DNA of 64,000 bases from Gammaproteobacteria bacterium (GTDB lineage: Bacteria; Pseudomonadota; Gammaproteobacteria; Pseudomonadales; Pseudohongiellaceae): contig JAJFKE010000026.1 of NCBI GenBank assembly GCA_021773355.1, forward strand, positions 173,951-237,950, given 5' to 3'. Below, one piece after another: positions 1 through 8,431 of the stretch. The position numbers were made by a program, and so were the translations under genes. The notes under the pieces are model-generated. The model worked only from the letters and a program-made list of their open reading frames with translations. It ran no database searches and had not been told where the DNA came from. The stretch's first letter is position 1, and each line of letters begins with the position of its first letter.

Positions 1-959
1 TCCCGATAGTAACGAATTGCACCTGGATGTAGTGGAGCGCCCAAACCATCGATAGCAATTTCCAGGCGCATATCTTTCGTTGCACCATGTATCTCTTGCA
101 GGGTTGCCAAATTTTCCCATATTACTTTTGTTACGTGATAAACCACTTCTTCCGGAATATCATCTCGAGTAACTAAAACGTTTGGTGAGGCTACGGTGCG
201 AATTAACTCAGTCTGATTAGGGTAGGTTCCGGGGGGAAACTCATACCAATCCCAAAGAGGGTACTTGGCGTTTATCTTGTCCAGGCTTTCTTGCGTCCAG
301 TTAAGTATGGTCATGCGGTTACCTAATAGAGCATAGGCCTGTGTAATAGAGCTAACTGGAGCTCCCGCAGGAATATTCATTCCTACTATATTGCCATCTT
401 GAATAGCGCTGGTTGTAGGGCCGTAGCCCATATAGGCCAGACTGAATTTTTCTTCATAATCTATGCCCAGGGTTTCCAGAATGAATCGACCTGTTTGCTC
501 GGCCCCGGAATTTCGCGCACCTAATACATAGCGCTCGCCATCGAGACTATTGAGATCCATTATTTGACCGCTGCTGGCTAATTCGCTGAGCAGGACAAAA
601 TGTTCAACGTTTTGCCAAAGCGCACTGACGCTGCGCATATGGGTTTGAGGAGAACTAACCGGGCCCTCTCCAGACCACGACCAGGCACCAAAGGGGCCCT
701 GCAGGATTGCAAACTGGACTTGATTGTCTCTTAGTAACTTAACATTCTCTAAGGAGCCGGCCGAGCTGATGGCCGTGAGTGAAATGCCTTCTGACTCTGC
801 CAGCTGTGCATGAGCGATAGTGGCCAGTGCCACGCCAACTGGATAGAAGGTGCCGCCAGTGGTGGCGGTTGTAAGCACATAGGGTCGGGCACGGGTTAAT
901 TCGTCGCTGCAGGACGCCAGCAGCAAAATTAAAATAACGGCGGTGACAACGTTTTTCAT
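1..959 (-). CDS. TRAP-type TAXI family solute-binding lipoprotein, C-terminus outside window
   Basis: The frame is open from an ATG to the left edge, so about 319 residues are visible and the stop is missing. The start has a short hydrophobic segment ending in a lipobox (LLASC, Cys at about residue 17), so this should be a lipoprotein facing the periplasm. Residues 27-45 (YVLTTATTGGTFYPVG) match the N-terminal ligand-binding strand of the TAXI family, and 'GMNIPAGAPVSSI' near residue 190 fits the second lobe. TAXI proteins bind small organic acids such as glutamate or 2-oxoglutarate and feed a fused DctQM permease; no such permease is visible here. The substrate cannot be inferred. The family call is fairly sure. 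Confidence 0.85.
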   Translation of the reverse strand, partial: MKNVVTAVILILLLASCSDELTRARPYVLTTATTGGTFYPVGVALATIAHAQLAESEGISLTAISSAGSLENVKLLRDNQVQFAILQGPFGAWSWSGEGPVSSPQTHMRSVSALWQNVEHFVLLSELASSGQIMDLNSLDGERYVLGARNSGAEQTGRFILETLGIDYEEKFSLAYMGYGPTTSAIQDGNIVGMNIPAGAPVSSITQAYALLGNRMTILNWTQESLDKINAKYPLWDWYEFPPGTYPNQTELIRTVASPNVLVTRDDIPEEVVYHVTKVIWENLATLQEIHGATKDMRLEIAIDGLGAPLHPGAIRYYR

Positions 960-1180
960 TAATAGTCCAAACCCAATCTCAGTGTGTCAGTGGATATGCC
1001 GTAAGCAGCTTCAAATATTCCCTTAAGCAATTGAAATTTAAGTGAAAACTCAAGATCATTCCGATTCGTAAACGGCAACCGATGAAACCATATTTCCCGC
1101 TAAAGCACAACGCAGAAGGGCCGCGCTAGGCGCAACTTTAGGTCACAATCTGAAGTCACAGAGGAGGCTGTGGAATAGGG

Positions 1181-2008
1181 CTAGTTGTCAGGAGTCGCTG
1201 GCAGTTGAATAGCGCGCGCCCTGCCTGAGCCACCTTGAATCACGTCTGTGCCTAAGAAGACAGCCCCACTATTTGTGCTCCCAAAGCTGCCAAGGGAAAC
1301 GCTGGTGTTTTGCCGTTGTTGTTGAAATTCTGCCAGTGCTTCTAATTCAGACTCTGATAGGTCGAAGGCTAGTGCTTCAAGCTGAGCCTCGGGACTCGCA
1401 ATAGCCATCATCTGTTGGCGTATATCCCGGCGGTTTGTCAGCTGGGGATTGGATTGCATTTCCTGGATCAGCTGCATTCTCGCCTGACCCTGTTCTGCAA
1501 TCATATTACTAAGCGCGCCAATTATTACTTCCAGGCGCTCATCGCTGACATTCAAGGATTGCAGGAATCCTCCGAACTGGCCATGAAGTGCGAAAATTTC
1601 TGACATCTGAGCAGGGTCCAGCGCTGAGAGTTGTTTGAACAAACTAACGCGGGGATCTGTATTTGCGCCGTTGGATTGCGGTTGTAGTTCGCGACTAAGC
1701 TGTTGACGAATTCTTGCTTCCAGTTGCTCGTACTCGGGATTTATCTGCTGTTGTGCAAGCTCCAGTTGACGCGACAGAGCAGCGATCTGGCTATCGTTGC
1801 TATTCAGCTGTTTCCGCAGAGACTGAAGTTGCTTTTCCGCCTCTATTCTCTGCAGGCTGTTGGTTTCGATCTGCGATAGTAGTTGCGAGATTTGATTTTC
1901 ATAGTTGGCGACTTGTTGAGCTTGCAGCTTGGTCTGTTGAGCTTCGTTATAAGCAAACAGAGCGCCGAGTACCAGCAAGAAAATGGCAATGCCTGTAAAA
2001 AATTTCAT
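1181..2008 (-). CDS. Membrane-anchored coiled-coil protein, function unknown
   Basis: A 275-residue protein with one N-terminal hydrophobic segment (about residues 5-20) that is either an uncleaved anchor or a signal peptide. It is followed by a long Q/L/E-rich heptad region (about 22-105) that should form a coiled coil, then a helical domain and a low-complexity Ser/Gly/Thr tail. The core 'INPEYEQLEARIRQQL' and the downstream helices resemble the protein encoded in two frames at 11526-12544 ('IDPDYEKLLQQARTEV'), so the two loci are paralogues. It is the last gene of the operon that begins with the ABC ATPase at 8300, with 2 bp between it and the preceding gene. I do not recognise a named family. 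Confidence 0.75.
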   Translation of the reverse strand: MKFFTGIAIFLLVLGALFAYNEAQQTKLQAQQVANYENQISQLLSQIETNSLQRIEAEKQLQSLRKQLNSNDSQIAALSRQLELAQQQINPEYEQLEARIRQQLSRELQPQSNGANTDPRVSLFKQLSALDPAQMSEIFALHGQFGGFLQSLNVSDERLEVIIGALSNMIAEQGQARMQLIQEMQSNPQLTNRRDIRQQMMAIASPEAQLEALAFDLSESELEALAEFQQQRQNTSVSLGSFGSTNSGAVFLGTDVIQGGSGRARAIQLPATPDN

Positions 2009-2010
2009 GA

Positions 2011-2256
2011 TCAGTTCTTCTTTCTGTCTGCTCCCAAGGTGTCACTAACGTGACCGGAAAGAGGCTTCTCTTCTTCCAGCTTGCCGATGAGAAGAATAGC
2101 GCCCACGAATATCGCTGATATTACCGTTATGCTTGTCACCAGCACGATCCGATAGAACATGGCGATGTAGACACCGCTGAAATAGAAAACTAGCTCAGCC
2201 GCTATATTTATTACTACCCCAGAAATGACTAAGGTTAACCAGACTGCATGTTTCAT
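2011..2256 (-). CDS. Small two-helix membrane protein, function unknown
   Basis: An 81-residue protein with two predicted transmembrane segments (about residues 5-28 and 36-58) and a charged, probably cytoplasmic tail (KLEEEKPLSG). It sits between the second VCBS-repeat protein (39 bp upstream) and the coiled-coil protein (2 bp downstream), so it is almost certainly co-transcribed with the ABC/PDZ/VCBS operon. Its size and topology suggest an accessory subunit of the membrane complex, but that is inference. No family recognised. Confidence 0.65.
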   Translation of the reverse strand: MKHAVWLTLVISGVVINIAAELVFYFSGVYIAMFYRIVLVTSITVISAIFVGAILLIGKLEEEKPLSGHVSDTLGADRKKN

Positions 2257-2294
2257 GGGCTAAGGTCCAGAGCGTCTTGGTGTGTGGATGCGGA

Positions 2295-3986
2295 CTAATT
2301 CGAGAGTAACAGCAATCCCCGAATGTGACCACTGTCGGTGTCGGTAAAAATAAACACATCGTCACGTTCATCAGCATTTAATCGCACCGGAACTATGTCT
2401 CCGTTCGTCACTTCGGAATTGAGTTCGATTATTCTGTCCGCAGTTTTGCCTGCTACGGCATTCAATTGGCGATTGCCACTGATCGAAATATTGTTTATTA
2501 CATCTCGAATATTGAACTCATAATTATCACGCTCCCTGGAATAGTCCAGAGCGCCTAAAAATAGTTCGGATCCATCCTCGGGCAAAGTTTCAGGCTGTAT
2601 GCTGTTGAAGAAAATCTTGACCTGATTGTTGATCATCAACAGTAAGTCTTGTCCACTAGGATTAGCGTCAAGATTGGCAAGGCTGCTGAATATTTCTTCA
2701 TCAGAGGCGGATTCACGAACTTCCTTTTCAATGTCCCGGAAAGTGGAGGTCAAGCTGATAACAGAGGGAAATTTTAAATCGATGGTAAGCTTTCGCGAGG
2801 GCCGCCGCGCGAAACGTTCTCCATCATTTGGATAGATAAAAGCTTCAATAGCTATGCTTCCCGAAAGGGCCAGCCAAACAAAAATATCGCCCACTGAAAT
2901 GCTTTCTACTCGCCACAGCCAAAGATCTTTTAGTCCGTCTTCATTCTCATCCTGAAGAAATGTGCCAAGCACATTGCCGCCGGAACGCAGTACTTGCCTG
3001 GGTTCCGAGAAATTCATGGCGGATTCACTGCCGGCAAACAAGGAGACTTTACCTCCCTCTCGAAGCAGAAGGTCGTCAATGCCATCACCATCAACATCAT
3101 CCAGGATCTCTTCATGAGTGAGTGCCAACAATCCGGTGAGATTGGAAAAATCCAGATTATCGATATCAAATTCGCCCAGGCGTTCTTCGATTTCCAATAT
3201 ATCGAGAGAGTAGCTTGCCTGGCTGGAGAAATATTCCTTACCCTCTTTATTAGCAATAAATACGTTCAGTTCTTCCTCGGTTCTGGATATTAGATCATCG
3301 AAGCCATCGCTGTTGACGTCTCTCAACTCCATCATCGGAATGCGTATGGCTTGTCCCGTGCGACGTTCGAGGTGGTTCCCATCTAAATTCGTACGCATGC
3401 GTAATTCGGAGCGAACACTTAAACTGTCTTGATAATTATACTTGTCACCATTCTTGCTGCCGTCACTTATGTGAAGATTTATAACGCCGGCCCCAGGAAT
3501 TAGGAAATCATCGATGTTGTCGCCGTTAATGTCTTGCGAAAAATGTAAACGATTAACGCCCTTGCTCAAGTAGCCATTTAGATTCGACAGTATAGAAACC
3601 GGATCTTGAACGGATTGATTGGAAACTTGCCATGCCAATATCTCGGAGCCGTCGATCAGGGCGATTATGGAGCTTGAACCCGCTGCTCCAAATTGCCTGC
3701 TTAAATCCCATCCCACCGCCTGGCCCGGGAAAATAATTCTGTGGCTCAGATCGTCGAAATGGAATCCAGTCTCGCTCTGAAAATAGATTTGCAGCGCATT
3801 GTCGACCACAGCAATCAGATCTTGCAGATCATCACCGTTGATGTCGGCTATAAGCAAGTTTTCCGTTTCCAGCGGTAGCTGGAACTCTTGTTGCAGAAAC
3901 TCAAGCTGTTGCGCCCCTAGCTGCGAGGCTGCAGGCAGCAGAGTGCATGCGGAAAAATAAGCGAAGAGTTTGATCAGGCTATTCAT
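2295..3986 (-). CDS. Exported FG-GAP/VCBS repeat protein 2
   Basis: A 563-residue protein with a signal peptide (about residues 1-25, ending in LGAQQ) and at least five calcium-binding-type repeats of the form DxNxDxxxDhh: 'DINGDDLQDLIAV', 'DINGDNIDDFLIPG', 'DVNSDGFDDLI', 'DVDGDGIDDLLL', 'DENEDGLKDLWL'. Such repeats build integrin-alpha-like beta-propellers and point to a periplasmic or surface location and a binding role. The ATG overlaps the stop of the preceding VCBS gene by 4 bp, implying translational coupling. The ligand is unknown. Repeat assignment is certain; function is not. Confidence 0.88.
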   Translation of the reverse strand: MNSLIKLFAYFSACTLLPAASQLGAQQLEFLQQEFQLPLETENLLIADINGDDLQDLIAVVDNALQIYFQSETGFHFDDLSHRIIFPGQAVGWDLSRQFGAAGSSSIIALIDGSEILAWQVSNQSVQDPVSILSNLNGYLSKGVNRLHFSQDINGDNIDDFLIPGAGVINLHISDGSKNGDKYNYQDSLSVRSELRMRTNLDGNHLERRTGQAIRIPMMELRDVNSDGFDDLISRTEEELNVFIANKEGKEYFSSQASYSLDILEIEERLGEFDIDNLDFSNLTGLLALTHEEILDDVDGDGIDDLLLREGGKVSLFAGSESAMNFSEPRQVLRSGGNVLGTFLQDENEDGLKDLWLWRVESISVGDIFVWLALSGSIAIEAFIYPNDGERFARRPSRKLTIDLKFPSVISLTSTFRDIEKEVRESASDEEIFSSLANLDANPSGQDLLLMINNQVKIFFNSIQPETLPEDGSELFLGALDYSRERDNYEFNIRDVINNISISGNRQLNAVAGKTADRIIELNSEVTNGDIVPVRLNADERDDVFIFTDTDSGHIRGLLLLSN

Positions 3987-5563
3987 GGCGCAGCCACCAG
4001 TATGGTCGTTGCTGTAGCGTGGCGCAGCAACAGGTCAGGCTTGTCGTCTTGATTTAGTGCTAAAACTTCGAATTCAAAAACAGTTCTTGAAGAGACATAT
4101 TCCCAGAACGGCTCGTCGGCGATGCTCAGGTCTTCCAATATTTTCTTGGCCGCCAGCGTGCCGTTCTCGGTCACATACAATGCGTCACGGCGACCGTCTC
4201 CGTCAACATCATAGAGTAGAGACATTTGCTCGGAGAGCGCGCGAGCATTGGCAGCCGAAAAGCTCTCGTCCAGCTTCGAACTCGGTCTTCGATTGAAAAA
4301 TTGATTGCTTTCGCTGGCTTCGGTTCCAAACAATAACTGTGTGCGATTGATGCTTGCGTTACGGATAGCATCAACTACAGGGATTGTATAATAGCTGACA
4401 TTGAGTATGGGATTGGAATCCATATCGAGAGGAATAATGTTCAGTTGCACATCGTAGCCAGAGAAACGCATGACTTGATCAGCTTGCTGTAAGTTAAATT
4501 GGCCCATTTCGTTGCGGTAAAAATAAGCGTTTCGGTCATTACCTTCGCCACTGGTCCGCAGCAGGTCTAGCTGTTGATCATTGTTCATGTCAACCAGTCG
4601 GATATCTCCGCTGGTATCTAGAGATCCAGTCCAGTCAGGTTTTTCGGCGAAACCCGATTGTCTGTGCTGATAGTGAATATTCAGCTGCCCCAGCCCATCT
4701 TCACCGATGTTTATATAAGCAATATCTGCAAGATCGTCAGAGTTTAACTGGGCAAGGACTGCGGTGGGCATCCAGCTCTCGGTGCGAAGCAGGGAGCGGG
4801 TTTGTTGTTCCTGCTGGTCCCATTGCTCTATAAAGCCATCAAAATAGGAATCAGACTCAACATCTATTTCAATCACTACTCCTTCTTCGGCATTGATGCC
4901 AATTCTTGCATCCATGCCTGAATTGTTTCTGCCACGCTGCGCTGCTGCCATGTTTTCGTTGCTGGTGCTAAATGTAGACAGCAATTCGAAATTTTCCTTG
5001 CCCCGGCCCTTGAAAAATCCGTAGATGTCATCGCCCGGCAGTAGCAGATCAAGCTCACCATCGTTGTCGATGTCTTTTAGATCGGGAATGAATTGCACAA
5101 ATTCTAGATCAGGCACGGCAGCGATTAGTTCCCATTGCAGTAACTGTTTTATATTACCGGCATATCCTTCTATGCTCGAAGACAGGCTAAACACACCGGA
5201 ATTCGAATACATTATCAATTCTTTTCCCGGTTCTGGTCGCAGGTCGGCGAAGCCTATAGCAATAATTTCGGTTTTTATCTCGATTCTCTGCGGGATGCTC
5301 GAAAAACTTCCGTCAGATTGTTGGTGAAACACATGCAGTTCTCTGCCGATGCCAGTTTGATAACTGGCATGCACTATATCCTTGCGACCATCACCATTTA
5401 GGTCTTCAAGAATTAGCTGCTGTTCCCAATTGTTTTCCCGTTCCAATTCGAAGGCTACATAATTGGATTGCGCTAGCAGAAGGGCCGGAGCCAGAGAGCC
5501 CAAGAGCACAGCAATTAGTGTGGCGCTTTTGGAAAGCTTGCATGTTGAATCTGAAAGCAGCAC
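3983..5563 (-). CDS. Exported FG-GAP/VCBS repeat protein 1
   Basis: A 526-residue protein with an N-terminal signal peptide (hydrophobic about residues 13-30, 'LLGSLAPALLLAQS') and six DxNxDxxxD repeats, for example 'DLNGDGRKDIVHA', 'DIDNDGELDLLLPG', 'DMNNDQQLDLLR', 'DVDGDGRRDALYV'. It is a companion of the neighbouring VCBS protein, which follows with a 4-bp overlap, and is itself separated by 1 bp from the two-PDZ lipoprotein. The pair probably forms seven-bladed propellers in the periplasm or on the outer surface. What it binds cannot be read from the sequence. Confidence 0.88.
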   Translation of the reverse strand: MLLSDSTCKLSKSATLIAVLLGSLAPALLLAQSNYVAFELERENNWEQQLILEDLNGDGRKDIVHASYQTGIGRELHVFHQQSDGSFSSIPQRIEIKTEIIAIGFADLRPEPGKELIMYSNSGVFSLSSSIEGYAGNIKQLLQWELIAAVPDLEFVQFIPDLKDIDNDGELDLLLPGDDIYGFFKGRGKENFELLSTFSTSNENMAAAQRGRNNSGMDARIGINAEEGVVIEIDVESDSYFDGFIEQWDQQEQQTRSLLRTESWMPTAVLAQLNSDDLADIAYINIGEDGLGQLNIHYQHRQSGFAEKPDWTGSLDTSGDIRLVDMNNDQQLDLLRTSGEGNDRNAYFYRNEMGQFNLQQADQVMRFSGYDVQLNIIPLDMDSNPILNVSYYTIPVVDAIRNASINRTQLLFGTEASESNQFFNRRPSSKLDESFSAANARALSEQMSLLYDVDGDGRRDALYVTENGTLAAKKILEDLSIADEPFWEYVSSRTVFEFEVLALNQDDKPDLLLRHATATTILVAAP

Positions 5564-5564
5564 G

Positions 5565-6536
5565 TCAATTCTCTTCTTCTACCAGTTCACCAAGATCGCT
5601 ACTAAAATTAATAAGACCTAATATGCTGTGAGATCGTTCTTCTTCAACCCGATTATAGCTGTAGAAAGAAAACAGCCAGAAATCCAGGATAGAGAGGCTG
5701 CGGCTTTTGGGGGCGACTGACGATTGATATCGCAGTAGAGGTCCGAGGGAAACTTCACTGATTCGTCTGCCGGGATTCCATAGGTCGAAACGGGTTTCAG
5801 ACACGGTTTGTCCATCGTAGACAGTCACGGTTACGCTGTCTCCCAATGCAAACTCCGAGTTGAAGCGACTGATCAAATCCTGTGCAGAATTTAGCGGCAC
5901 GCCACTAATAGCCAATAGCAAATCGCCGCGGTGTATGCCTGCCCCGGGCAATGGGCTTTCGGGAAGTAATTCAACTACTCTTGCTGCCGCCACGGCGGGC
6001 TGCTCTCGAATAGTAACCATCTCTGTTGTATACGCCGCCCGACTGGCTATTGGATCCACCCTGTAAAGTTCCTGCGGTGCGGGATTGCTAATGATCGTTC
6101 TTGGTATCAGAGTCGCTTCAAAAACCACGGTATTGCGACGCACCTTGAAAATATAGGCTGGCTCGCTTGCGGCTTGTTGCTGCAAGGCGAGTACTACGTC
6201 TGGATGATTGGTCAGTGTGTCGTTGATGCTTAGAATGATATCGCCTGGCTGAATTCCTGCTGAATCAGCGGCGCCGTTAGTGGATACATCGCGCACGCGT
6301 ACACCTGGAAGTATTTCGATATTGCTCAGAGAGTCACTTTCATTCAGGCCCAGCTGCAAACCGAAATCGATGCGTTCCTCGCCGTTACTGGCGACCTTTG
6401 TGAGACTAATATCTTCCGCAGATAGATTAAGTGCAGGTACCAGGATTGAGGGTTCATAACTGACGCAGGCTGACAGCAGCAGCGCGCAATTTAACAAGCC
6501 AGCAGACACCACTCTTTTTGCAGTTATAGTTAACAC
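5565..6536 (-). CDS. Lipoprotein with two PDZ domains
   Basis: A 323-residue protein starting with a hydrophobic segment and lipobox (LLSAC, Cys about residue 24), so a lipidated periplasmic protein. PDZ 1 lies near residues 75-130 ('AADSAGIQPGDIILSIND') and PDZ 2 near 180-250 ('LPGAGIHRGDLLLAISG'). There is no protease domain, unlike DegP or RseP, so it is more likely a scaffold or substrate-presenting component. It is packed 1 bp from the ABC permease and 1 bp from the first VCBS gene, suggesting that it links the inner-membrane ABC transporter to the exported VCBS proteins. Confidence 0.85.
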   Translation of the reverse strand: MLTITAKRVVSAGLLNCALLLSACVSYEPSILVPALNLSAEDISLTKVASNGEERIDFGLQLGLNESDSLSNIEILPGVRVRDVSTNGAADSAGIQPGDIILSINDTLTNHPDVVLALQQQAASEPAYIFKVRRNTVVFEATLIPRTIISNPAPQELYRVDPIASRAAYTTEMVTIREQPAVAAARVVELLPESPLPGAGIHRGDLLLAISGVPLNSAQDLISRFNSEFALGDSVTVTVYDGQTVSETRFDLWNPGRRISEVSLGPLLRYQSSVAPKSRSLSILDFWLFSFYSYNRVEEERSHSILGLINFSSDLGELVEEEN

Positions 6537-6537
6537 C

Positions 6538-7395
6538 TCAGATTTTCCTCCTCTGCACTATCCATAGCGCTGCCGTAAAAAATAGTAGCAGAGCAGGTAA
6601 TGGCACCCACATGTTCAATTGTAAAACGCGATCATCAATCAAAACATCAGAGTAGCCACGCACTATTCGGCTAACCGCCTGCAAGTAAGATTGATCTATC
6701 AAAGAGGGCTGAAAACTCGCGTAGATATAGTTTGAAAAATCTCCCAATAAGCCCTTGAAAATATCAATTGCCAGAGTAATTCCCAGTGCAGTGGTCACCG
6801 CCTGTGTAGCCGACTGAGCGGAGACCGAGACTAGAAGCCCGAAACCAATAGCGGCGGGTATGGGAAGCAGGGCCAAGTGCAGGCCGAGTTTGATCTCGTT
6901 CTGGATTTCCTGCTCACTGATCAATTCAAAACCATCTTCTACAATGGCGTCGTATTCCCACAGTATACCGCTGAGGAAATAGCTAACTGCTAATAGAAGC
7001 AATACCGAAATTATCGCCAGCAGGTGCAGATGAATCAGTTTGGCGGTGATGGAACTACTTCTGCTAACTCGTCTAATAAATAAATGTCGTATGCTGCCAA
7101 TATCGCGTTCGTAACTGAAACTGTAAGCAGCCTGCGCTACTATCAGCAGGCCCAATATAGTCAGCCCCGTACTTAATCCATCGACAAAGAAACCGTAGGC
7201 ATTGGAGCCAATGGCCCGATCAAATTCAGAAGCGCCAAGCAGGTTGTTCCGAGCCTGTTGTCCGGTTTCGCCGAGTTTGACGATGAATAATTGCACCGCT
7301 GCAATAAGTGCAGGCGCCAGTACTATGAGTTTGCTGGCGAATGTGCGCATTGCAATAAATAACTCGGCTTTGATTGCGACCAGCAGACCGTTCAC
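6538..7395 (-). CDS. ABC-2-type transporter permease
   Basis: A 285-residue integral membrane protein with about six hydrophobic segments and the layout of ABC-2 permeases: one helix near residues 20-40, an extracytoplasmic loop, then a bundle ('GFFVDGLSTGLTILGLLIVAQ' region, 'LLAIISVLLLLAVSYFLSG', 'AVTTALGITLAIDIFKGLL') and a last helix before the charged C-terminus (VQRRKI). The ATG overlaps the ATPase stop by 4 bp, so the two form one transporter. The cargo is unknown; the operon suggests something handled at the cell surface. Confidence 0.8.
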   Translation of the reverse strand: MNGLLVAIKAELFIAMRTFASKLIVLAPALIAAVQLFIVKLGETGQQARNNLLGASEFDRAIGSNAYGFFVDGLSTGLTILGLLIVAQAAYSFSYERDIGSIRHLFIRRVSRSSSITAKLIHLHLLAIISVLLLLAVSYFLSGILWEYDAIVEDGFELISEQEIQNEIKLGLHLALLPIPAAIGFGLLVSVSAQSATQAVTTALGITLAIDIFKGLLGDFSNYIYASFQPSLIDQSYLQAVSRIVRGYSDVLIDDRVLQLNMWVPLPALLLFFTAALWIVQRRKI

Positions 7396-8300
7396 GGCGA
7401 ACCCTCACTGCTTATTTCCCTAAATAAAGTAGCTAGGGATGCCCGCTTTAGAATTAGTTCCGATACCAAAACATCGTTTTCCACCAGCGATTGGTTTAGA
7501 GAGGCGGAGTCCATGCCTTCGACAGCAATATTCATGTAGCCCTTATCGTCGACATTTAATAACTGCACTCCGGACAGGTTTTCTAATACGGCAGTAGCGG
7601 CATCGAGTTGTTCAGTTTTTAATTGAATGCTGTTGCCGGTCTTTTCCAACAAATTTGCAATGCTGTCGTTAAGGGCTATCTTTCCCTGATTCAATATGGC
7701 GATATGCGTGCATATCTGCTCCAAATAGGGCAGCTGATGGCTGGATAACAGGAAAGCTGTTTCTTGTTCTCGGTTCAGGCTGGTAATCAGCTCAAGCACA
7801 TCATCCACGCCTTCGGCGTCGAGGCCATTGAAGGGTTCATCCAGAACAATTAGTTCTGGTTGCCCAAGAAGAGCTTGTGCGATAGAGGTTCTACGTTTAT
7901 TGCCTAGTGATAGATGCTTAGTCTTAAATTTGCTGAAGCGGCTAATCCCCAGCATTTCTTCAACCTCTGTTGCAGTGCGCTTCGGCGTTTCACAAAGCAG
8001 CATGGCGTGTTCTAGAGTTTGGCGAACGGTAAGATTGGGGTGCAGGCTAGGGCTGTCGAATATCGCCACCAATTTACCCTTGGCTAGATGCAAGCGTTCA
8101 GGAGCAAAGCCCAATACTGAGACCGTGCCGGAGTTGAACGCTTGCAAGCCGAGAATGCATTCAATGGTGGTGGTTTTCCCGGAGCCATTCAGGCCAACTA
8201 GTCCATGAACCGAGCCGCGCTCGATTTGTAGATTGAGGTCGTTGATGACGGCAAATGAGCCGTAGCTTTTATTAAGCCCGGAAACAGTTAAGGCTGGCAT
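7392..8300 (-). CDS. ABC transporter ATP-binding protein (ABC-2 / gliding-export type)
   Basis: A 302-residue ATPase with Walker A 'GLNGSGKTT' (about residues 36-43), ABC signature 'LSLGNKRR' (about 135), Walker B 'LIVLDEP' followed by the D-loop 'FNGLDAEG', and H-loop His in 'LLSSHQ'. A C-terminal extension of about 80 residues follows the core, as in drug/lipid exporters of the CcmA/NatA/GldA type. It is the first gene of a seven-gene minus-strand operon running to 1181. The ATG and its unbroken motifs support the start. Confidence 0.92.
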   Translation of the reverse strand: MPALTVSGLNKSYGSFAVINDLNLQIERGSVHGLVGLNGSGKTTTIECILGLQAFNSGTVSVLGFAPERLHLAKGKLVAIFDSPSLHPNLTVRQTLEHAMLLCETPKRTATEVEEMLGISRFSKFKTKHLSLGNKRRTSIAQALLGQPELIVLDEPFNGLDAEGVDDVLELITSLNREQETAFLLSSHQLPYLEQICTHIAILNQGKIALNDSIANLLEKTGNSIQLKTEQLDAATAVLENLSGVQLLNVDDKGYMNIAVEGMDSASLNQSLVENDVLVSELILKRASLATLFREISSEGSP

Positions 8301-8382
8301 ACTCAGTAGTGCTCACAGGTTACAAAACAAGACTCAAGAGTTGCTCGCAAGAATACCGTGCCTGAACAAGGCGGAGCTGGTT

Positions 8383-8420
8383 CGATGAGCGAGGCAGTAT
8401 TGTTAGCGCCTCGTTCATCG
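8383..8420. terminator. Large inverted repeat between the M16 gene and the ABC operon
   Basis: Arms CGATGAGCGAGGC (8383-8395) and GCCTCGTTCATCG (8408-8420) pair over 13 bp with one mismatch around a 12-nt loop. It lies 11 bp beyond the M16 stop and about 80 bp before the ABC ATPase start. There is no clear U-run on either strand, so it may be a weak terminator or a transcript-stabilising hairpin. Confidence 0.5.
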
Positions 8421-8431
8421 AGTTGATTCTT

